64,000 nucleotides of DNA. It comes from Pristionchus mayeri (lineage: Eukaryota > Nematoda > Chromadorea > Rhabditida > Neodiplogasteridae). Location: assembly GCA_036245805.1 (NCBI GenBank), contig BTRK01000003.1, forward strand, positions 4,154,001 to 4,218,000, given 5' to 3'. Numbering within the stretch: the first letter of the stretch is position 1; every line of letters starts with the position of its first letter. Below, piece after piece: positions 57,951-64,000 of the stretch. A program made the position numbers and the translations under genes. The notes beneath the pieces were generated by a model. That model did not search any database and was not told the DNA's origin. It saw only the letters and a program-made list of their open reading frames with translations.

Positions 57951-58611
57951 ATGCCTACCGCTCAACTTTCGCGCAAACGTCCATTGCCCGATAAAGTCGA
58001 TAAATTTTAGTACTAACACGGGATATTACGATCAAACTAACTAAGTATTGTGTAATTTTCCAGAGCTGGCCGAATATCGCAAGCGAATTTTCGCCTATAT
58101 CGATGAGCACACACAATTTGGGCTCAATTTCGCAAAATCAACCGACTTCTTTGTGGTTGTTCACGAATACTACTCTAGAGCATCCCATGACCAAGCAATC
58201 GATGCCGCTAATATGACCGACAACGAGCGAATTATCGCAGGGCGATATGTGAATTTTCTCCGAAACAATGGCACGCCATATCGTGAAGTTGGCTACAGCG
58301 CATTAGTTTCAGCAAATTGTTATAATTCCCCAGAAATGTATGTCCAAGTGTTATCAGGAATGATCTCATTTAGATGTGAATTTCTACCTCAAGCACTAAA
58401 CCTCAGTGACTTTTCTGATAAAGATAATGGTCGGATTGTAACATTTGCTCTTTTTACAGAGTTTGCGTTTTGTAAAAAAATAGAGTTTTTCGAAATTATT
58501 CTCCCGAACGAGTCTCAATTGTCAATGTACGCTAGTGATGCCACACGACATTCTAATCGTAACAACTTTTGTAGTTGTCCTATCGCATTGAAATATGAGC
58601 TATCTGATTAA
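57951..58611 (+). CDS. Hypothetical protein, about 196 residues
   Basis: Exon 1 57951-57995 (MPTAQLSRKRPLPDK) joins exon 2 58066-58611 (LAEYRKRIFAYIDEH onward) in phase if the second of two adjacent AGs in ttttccagag is the acceptor. The second exon is 546 nt, open and non-repetitive. The N-terminus is basic with an RKRP patch that could be a nuclear signal (inference). No transmembrane helix or signal peptide is seen. AATAAA stands at 58669-58674, 58 bases after the stop. The frame is also open upstream of the chosen ATG, so the true start may lie further 5'. Family not recognised. Confidence 0.5.
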
Positions 58612-58769
58612 TTTTGTGATGTTCTTGTTCACTGTATATTTTAAATCGATCCATTTCGGGCATTTTTGAATAAATATATTATCTATATTTTACTATTTGC
58701 GCATACGACGCCATATCGTCAGAAAACGGTTTCAATCAACGAAATTATAGATCACTGATATGAGTCGAT

Positions 58770-59260
58770 GATCGGTGACAACGGTGAGGTCGGTTTTTGT
58801 AAATCGTGAACGGCTGCTCCAAACCCCATACATATAGTTAATCTGAAAGATATCGACGAGATAAGCATTTTGTGAAAGCTAGCTCATCTGTGAAAAAAAG
58901 TTGTGGCCGTTTGAAATCTAAAATTTGTTTAAAAATTGTCGCCATGAACAATTTACTCCACATTACAATCTAATTTTACTTTCATTCGATTCCGCATGCA
59001 TTTTTACCCCTAGGGGCCAAAATTTACAGGGAAATCGATGTAATTGGAGATTGTTTCAAAGGAAAATGGCGAGGAGCCGTTCGCGATTTACAAAAACCGA
59101 CACCACTGTTGAGGCGCGCTTCAGGGAATGAGACGTCAATGACACGGCTTCCGAAGGCCGATTTTCGTGATCTACGTGAAAAGTACCCCTAGGGACAAAT
59201 TTTTGATCTTTCGTTATACGGAGGTATCTTGGTTCTCTCATACTTCTTCTGTTAATGACC
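58770..59260. repeat. Degenerate foldback related to 31350-32400
   Basis: Shares CGACGAGATAAGCATTTT, AGCTAGCTCATCTGTGAAAA and GATTTTCGTGATCTACGTGA with that family, in mirror order. No gene. Confidence 0.5.
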
Positions 59261-59486
59261 AATTAACGAGAGGAAGTCTGTATGCGGATACTGAGGATTT
59301 CACTGAGCAACTGAGTAATGGAAGGGGCGACAATGAGAGGACGAGTCATTTCCCCCCTCTCATTCCTCGATTCTCCATAAATGGAAGTAGCGACCGTGGG
59401 GTACCTCTGATCCCCCACCTGAAAAATCAATGAATATTTTCCAATAAGAGAAGCCTAATCCACAAAAAGTTCTCCCCATTGCATTT

Positions 59487-59564
59487 CTCGCATTTCCGTC
59501 CTTTTTGATCGTCTGGTTCACATTCCTCGCATTTCCGTCCATTTTGATCGTCTGGTTCACATTC
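59487..59564. repeat. Two tandem 39-bp units in a minus-strand open frame
   Basis: CTCGCATTTCCGTCC(T/A)TTTT and the following GATCGTCTGGTTCACATTC repeat once. On the minus strand they encode ECEPDDQ(N/K)GRKCE twice. The surrounding minus frame (59641 to 59430) is open but no splice partners were established. Confidence 0.5.
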
Positions 59565-59647
59565 TAGAGCTTTACCAGGAACCATTTCCATTTTCTCACA
59601 CTCATTCGCAATATGTACCGCTTTCACGCCTCCACCAGATCGATGTG

Positions 59648-59750
59648 ACAGATCAACGGTCTGACTCTCATCATTTTGTACACTATCTCGCCCTGCTAGC
59701 GATATTGAGAGAGTACAAAAAATGTGAGAGAGACAATTACTCTTCGAAAG
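59648..59750. mobile_element. Degenerate hairpin element
   Basis: CGGTCTGACTCTCATCATTTTGTACACTATCTCG and AGAGAGTACAAAAAATGTGAGAGAGAC pair imperfectly; same stem words as 62070-62163. (Each arm is longer than quoted motifs elsewhere but shows the family signature CTATCTCG loop border.). Confidence 0.5.
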
Positions 59751-60271
59751 GAACACAGTTCAGAATCGCAACGTCATATCCATATTTCTGCAATCCCTTC
59801 GATTTACCCAATCCTATACACAAAAAGCAACGACAAGGCTACCCGAAAATAGGTCAGAATTGGCCAAAAATGGAATCGGAAACCCCCGATTCTGCTGATC
59901 TATCACGTCATTTCCCCATTTCCACTCTCCATACTTGTTTTGCTCTGAAACACTTTCCTCATTCCATGAGCACGATTGACGCGCGTATTGCTCTTCACAG
60001 TATATCCCTATTCCGAATTTGGCATCCATTTTCATGATCTTCACTCGCTTCGCCGTGTGAGCCTTGCCCGGAAACTATTCTCATTTCCTCACCTATGCGC
60101 AATATTTACAGCGCTGACGCGTGACCTTTTCCCTTATACTATGGGAATTCAATTTCCGGTTTGGGTGACATTCAAGAGATGTATCCTGGCTAACGCAAAT
60201 AGCCTCTACCATCGATCCAGCTCCTCCCCAAGGGTAATTACCCTTTTTCAATCTCACCCTTCCTTGTCATA

Positions 60272-61183
60272 CAGTCGCGCCCATAAGTCAGTGGGCACTT
60301 TTGGAATGGGTTTGAACTTTTTGCTCAGGAAATATATCATTCTGAGGCTAGGAAGTTATGCACCGAATTCATCGGAGATTTTTCTTTTTGATATTGGGGT
60401 ATGATGCAATAGCCTAGTCATTGCGTAGTGATGACGCAATCAAAATGTACTTTTTCAAAACGGCATTATTCTTACAAGGATTTTTTACTGCCGGCCAAAC
60501 TTTCTGTGGTTGGAGTCATGCCCGAGGACTACCCAGAAAAACATTTTGAGCTTGCTGCACGGCCGCACATTTGCTGCAGCCTTGCTGCAAAATCGAGGTC
60601 GAAAATTCAGATCTCGGCTCCTAGTCAAGCTAGAGACCCGTTCAACACATCAAAATGATCGCTATCATGAGTCCATATGATCCTGAGAATATGAAAACAA
60701 TATCTTTAAATTTGCCCTCAGGGCATGATAAAATCACTTTTTTGCGTGACCATTTTTTGGCCAATCATAACTTTGTGGGAAAGGTAGGTAAAAATCTGGT
60801 TTTTGCATAGGAATGTTCAACATGTATTGAACAACGGATTCCCAACTTTTTAGAGTGATTGGACATCTTTACTACCCGCGGCGAACGTTTATCGGTGGTA
60901 TACTCGGGTCGGGAAACGCCTTGTTTACCACTATGACGAGAGAGTACAGACGACGAGAGATGAGTGCAGAAAAATCCATGTAAGAATAATGCCGTTTTGA
61001 AAAAGTACATTTTGATTGCGTCATCACTACGCAATGACTAGGCTATTGCATCATACCCCAATATCAAAACGAAAAATCTCCGATGAATTCGGTGCATAAC
61101 GTCCTAGCCTCAGAATGATATATTTCCTGAGCAAAAAGTTCAAACCCATTCCAAAAGTGCCCACTGTCTTATGGGCGCGACTG
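60272..61183. mobile_element. 912-bp Tc1/mariner-type foldback miniature element
   Basis: Ends CAGTCGCGCCCATAAGTCAG and CTTATGGGCGCGACTG, flanked by TA at 60270-60271 and 61184-61185. Arms of about 210 bp pair (GGTATGATGCAATAGCCTAG and complement). The interior has no transposase frame. Confidence 0.8.
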
Positions 61184-61300
61184 TATATCGATGGTGTTTT
61201 TGCTGCTTGGCACTGGATAGCAATGCATATTTTGATAAGGATATGGATTGTTCAATGCACCAATTTTTATTGTAAACACTTTGTTTTCTAATTTATCCCT

Positions 61301-61740
61301 ATGTCAGGAATGTCAACCTGGTGCGAGTGTCTGAAGTACTTCTTCTGCTGGTGCTGCAAGTCCACCTACACAACCACTCGTATCACCACCCCGGCTGCAG
61401 GTATCACATCTATCATGTCTTTCAAAACTATCACAACCATCGCAGCTGCATCTACTGCTGCCAAGACTGCAGTTTCCGCGGTACCCGAAGTGACGGTGCA
61501 GCAGCCTCTTTCGATGAGCATCATTGCAGTAAGGACGAATCATTTTTACACAAAAACATGTCTTCATTCCACACACGATTGATAACTCGAGTGGTAAGTA
61601 TAATGAATATATCGTGGCATCGCTTCGTCGAATCTATGTATACCCAGCCGGATACCGTCGAGTACTCATCTCTCGTCGACGTGTCTCCCACTCCTTATCG
61701 CACTCCCACGCCTCCGCCGAGCGATCCGATGTTCTACTAG
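61301..61740 (+). CDS. Small two-exon protein with N-terminal Cys cluster and Pro-rich tail
   Basis: Exon 1 61301-61528 and exon 2 61648-61740 join in phase 0 (GCA|gtaagg ... tacccag|CCG), giving 106 residues. The N-terminus has CECLKYFFCWCCK, five cysteines within 12 residues mixed with aromatic residues, a pattern suited to S-palmitoylation and membrane anchoring (inference). The middle is Thr/Ala/Ser-rich (TTIAAASTAAK). The C-terminus is VDVSPTPYRTPTPPPSDPMFY, with proline motifs that could bind SH3 or WW domains. No signal peptide or known family. An open proline-rich stretch at about 61866-62000 in another frame could be an alternative terminal exon. Confidence 0.55.
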
Positions 61741-62069
61741 GTACAAAATATCTGAAAATGATTCAAAATATGATGCCCAATTGCGCCCAATTCCGGAGCC
61801 GTAATCAAATCCTGTTGTCAGGCATCGTCCACACATGCCACAAGCCTGCTCTTCTCTTCCTCACCTAAGAATCATATCGTCGAGGGCTCTCCACATTTCA
61901 TCCCAGCAATTCCGAATTGTTCACTTCCACAACCACCATCTCCTCGTTTGCACCCAAGGCGGACCCATTTCCCACCATTCCCTGTCCCTGTCCCCCTTAG
62001 CGCTTGATCTACCTGTGACCTCCGGCTGTCACAAACGAGATGTTCTGTTTAATGGACATTAGATTCTGA

Positions 62070-62163
62070 TCACCGTCTCTTCATTTTACACACTCTCTCG
62101 ACCTGTGGAACGACGACATAGTGTGTAGAATGAAGATACCGTGGTTTCATTTCTCGAACTCTA
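62070..62163. mobile_element. Hairpin element, CCGTCTCTTCATTTTACACA family
   Basis: CCGTCTCTTCATTTTACACA pairs with TGTGTAGAATGAAGATACCG; the right end is TCTCGAACTCTA. Lies between the Cys-cluster gene and the FAR gene. Confidence 0.7.
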
Positions 62164-62261
62164 ATGAGCATGTCCGGTATAAATGTTAACAAATATACGT
62201 TTTCCTGCATATACATTACGCTCATAGCAAAATGACATCGTTTTTTTTACTTGGGCGGATC

Positions 62262-62540
62262 AATCATCGGTGTGCATTGCCAAAAGTCAATCGACGTCGC
62301 TGAGGGGGGGGGGGGGGATAATCGCCGAGTGGTATGCATCGTGATTCTATGGGATCCGTTACTGGAAAAAAAAGCCTAATAAAAGAATGGCAGCTGTGGA
62401 TGGACTTGGCAAGGTTCAAAGAGAACACCAGTCATTGTAATACTTTTTAAAAGCGGATTAGTCAATTGAATATGAGTCAGTCGACATCACTGTGTGGGGG
62501 ATAATCGCCGTGTGGTATGCAATAAAAGTGCAATAACTAG
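62262..62540. repeat. Diverged direct repeat with a G14 run
   Basis: AGTCAATCGACGTCGCTGAG ... GGATAATCGCCGAGTGGTAT near 62287-62336 recurs as AGTCAGTCGACATCACTGTG ... GGATAATCGCCGTGTGGTAT near 62472-62519. The first copy carries a run of about 14 G. Confidence 0.6.
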
Positions 62541-62854
62541 GGTTCACCCGTCTCTTCCCTGTCCATTCCCTCACTTTCTCTCATAGCTAGAGAAAGCGAA
62601 AGACTTTATAAAATGGAGCGAGTATGAACACGTTGAGAGTGAGCTCAATGATGACATCATTCGTTTTTAGTATACCTCGGTGTTACTAGGGATAACTTCC
62701 GCATTTGTGCTAGCGACAAGTCTCATTTTCTCAATTCCTTTTTAGATGACTCAAATTTCCGGGAATTTTTGAATATTTTTTTCCCTAGAATTGCTAGGAA
62801 ATGCTGAACTATTGTTATTTTAGCCGGATGATCAATATACGAGAATAGCATGTA

Positions 62855-62864
62855 ACATTTCCAG
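62855..62864 (+). promoter_or_regulatory. Candidate trans-splice acceptor of the FAR gene
   Basis: ACATTTCCAG ends three bases before the ATG at 62868, the arrangement expected for spliced-leader addition in nematodes. Confidence 0.5.
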
Positions 62865-62867
62865 TTG

Positions 62868-63935
62868 ATGAAGTCCTTGTTACTGCTTTTCATTATCTTC
62901 GGCTCAGCCCTCGGCCAGAAAGTGGACATATTCCAGTTGAACAGCTGGATCGATGTGATGAGCGCATTTCCGCGTCAGTTTTCATTGACTTCGCTTCATT
63001 TTAAAAACTTTTTTGCACGTTTATTCGGCCCAAAAAGCAAAACCTTCCAGAGTTTATTCCCGATGAAATCATGGCGCTTCTCAAGGAGGTATTGCTATTT
63101 TTTTAGTTTTCTTAGATTTATATTTTTCAATACGATTAAACTTTTTTCAGCTAACGATAGATGAGAAGCACGAGATTATCGGTATTGTTAATGAACTCGA
63201 GAATGGATCGATGGCGGAGCCGAAGACTGTCGAAGCCGCTGTGAGAATGATCAAGGTGATTTGCATGTGGAGCATCTAATACTTCACAGTAGAGTTCGAA
63301 AAACGAAACCTCGGTCTCTTCATTTTGCATACTATCTCGCAATTCCAATGAGCGATAGAGTGTGGAAAATGAAGAGACGGCGACCCGAATTACGAACTCT
63401 ACTTCACAGTCTCATTTCATCAACATCTCAAACTGTAAGAAAAAAAAATCTTTCACAGTGACTAATGGATCACGACATTAGCCACATACATACTCATTAG
63501 TGATGACAAAAGAGCTTTTCAGGCCGGGCTTCAACCCGAACTTTCAGTAATGAAGCCGGCTTGCCGTGTACTTTTTGTCATCACTAATACTCATTAATTA
63601 CAGCAGCGAACACCTCGATTATATGGCCAGCTGCAGAAAATAAATGCAACCTTCACAGATCAGTTCCAGAAGTTACGACCTGCAACGAAGAATAAAGTAC
63701 TCGAGGTGTGCATTCACTCGTTTGAAATTCTAATCTCTGTCTCTACATTTAGCTTATTTTTTCGATAATTTAATTGTATGTTTTGTGTTTTTTTTCAAGT
63801 TTGAGCGTAATATAATATCTTCTCAGTTTGGAGTGACACAATGAACATCACATTTCCAAAATCGTTTTTCAGTGGGGCAAGCTTCTCTTCCAGAACTTCA
63901 ACAGGAAGTTTGACGATGAGCTCGAGGCCAAGTGA
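62868..63935 (+). CDS. Fatty-acid and retinol-binding (FAR) protein
   Basis: Five exons, 62868-62973, 63051-63088, 63151-63255, 63604-63705 and 63873-63935, join with GT-AG introns and consistent phase to 137 residues ending EAK. The first 16 residues are a signal peptide (MKSLLLLFIIFGSALG). The rest is helical and charged, with the FAR-type start QFIPDEIMALLKELTIDEKH, then TPRLYGQLQKIN and WGKLLFQNFNRKFDDE. FAR proteins are nematode-specific secreted helical proteins that bind fatty acids and retinol (family knowledge). Usual length is about 170-190 residues, so this one is short: the middle helices seem reduced. Intron 3 (63256-63603) carries two hairpin elements. Assignment rests on motif resemblance by eye. 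Confidence 0.7.
63291..63400. mobile_element. 110-bp hairpin element with 10-bp target duplication, in FAR intron 3
   Basis: AGAGTTCGAAAAACGAAACC to GGCGACCCGAATTACGAACTCT, inner stem CGGTCTCTTCATTTTGCATA/TGTGGAAAATGAAGAGACGG. ACTTCACAGT flanks it at 63281-63290 and 63401-63410. Confidence 0.85.
63498..63586. mobile_element. 89-bp hairpin element with 8-bp target duplication, hAT-like, in FAR intron 3
   Basis: TAGTGATGACAAAAGAGC pairs with the right end CTTTTTGTCATCACTA; ATACTCAT flanks it at 63490-63497 and 63587-63594. TIR start TAGTGATG and an 8-bp duplication fit hAT elements. Confidence 0.8.
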
Positions 63936-64000
63936 TTTTTAAAAATGATTTTTCTATTTGTGTTTTTTTAGAATAGAACAACTAATATAATGTTAATTAT

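Noticed and set aside
60040..60260. Minus-strand stretch resembling the end of a nuclear receptor DNA-binding domain (RQRCKYC)
   Set aside because: Only one C-x2-C pair is present, stops follow at once and no other zinc-finger half was found; resemblance too short to support.

Overview
The window looks like a transposon-dense stretch of a nematode chromosome, probably a rhabditid-type genome. The grounds are family-level and read from the sequence: a srh-like seven-transmembrane chemoreceptor (48557-51456), a fatty-acid/retinol-binding (FAR) protein gene (62868-63935), very short introns (about 40-60 nt) with TTTTCAG-type acceptors, TTTCCAG-like candidate trans-splice acceptors a few bases before start codons, and BEL/Pao, RTE-like and Tc1/mariner elements. 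No species is claimed.

Layout. 1-3753: 3' part of a decayed BEL/Pao retrotransposon, followed by an intact spliced zinc-knuckle ORF and a possible LTR. 4037-8610 and 9778-26979: two tandem paralogous multi-exon genes (family 1, copies A and B) sharing a conserved promoter block and matching exon lengths. Copy B is stretched to 17 kb because an 11-kb intron carries a 1.3-kb foldback, a pyrimidine tract, a 39-bp minisatellite made of heat-shock-element pentamers, a 120-bp satellite, mariner-type miniature elements, a tRNA-like sequence and a 4.3-kb foldback. 28301-32750 and 40988-45626: further family-1 copies (D, broken by a 3.7-kb nested foldback; E, open at its 3' end). 33979-37577: two more large foldbacks. 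39468-40574: a cysteine-rich secreted gene (family 2, copy F). 42558-43847: a near-intact DD37D mariner-like element inside a foldback. 46292-47543: a DD34D mariner inside a small palindromic element. 48557-51456: the chemoreceptor. 52588-56977: family-2 copy G, a pseudogene whose last exon was split by a complete 2.84-kb RTE-like retrotransposon with a 10-bp target duplication. 57951-58674, 61301-61740 and 62868-63935: three small host genes, the last being the FAR gene.

Two processes dominate. Host genes belong to local tandem families (family 1: A, B, D, E; family 2: F, G) that have duplicated and partly decayed. At the same time the introns, and several exons, have been hit by hairpin miniature elements, long inverted-repeat (foldback) elements and nested transposons, many with readable target-site duplications. 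Most long open frames outside the listed genes are frames through inverted repeats or satellites. Exon boundaries were inferred by eye from splice signals and paralogue comparison; no alignment, gene predictor or database search was run.
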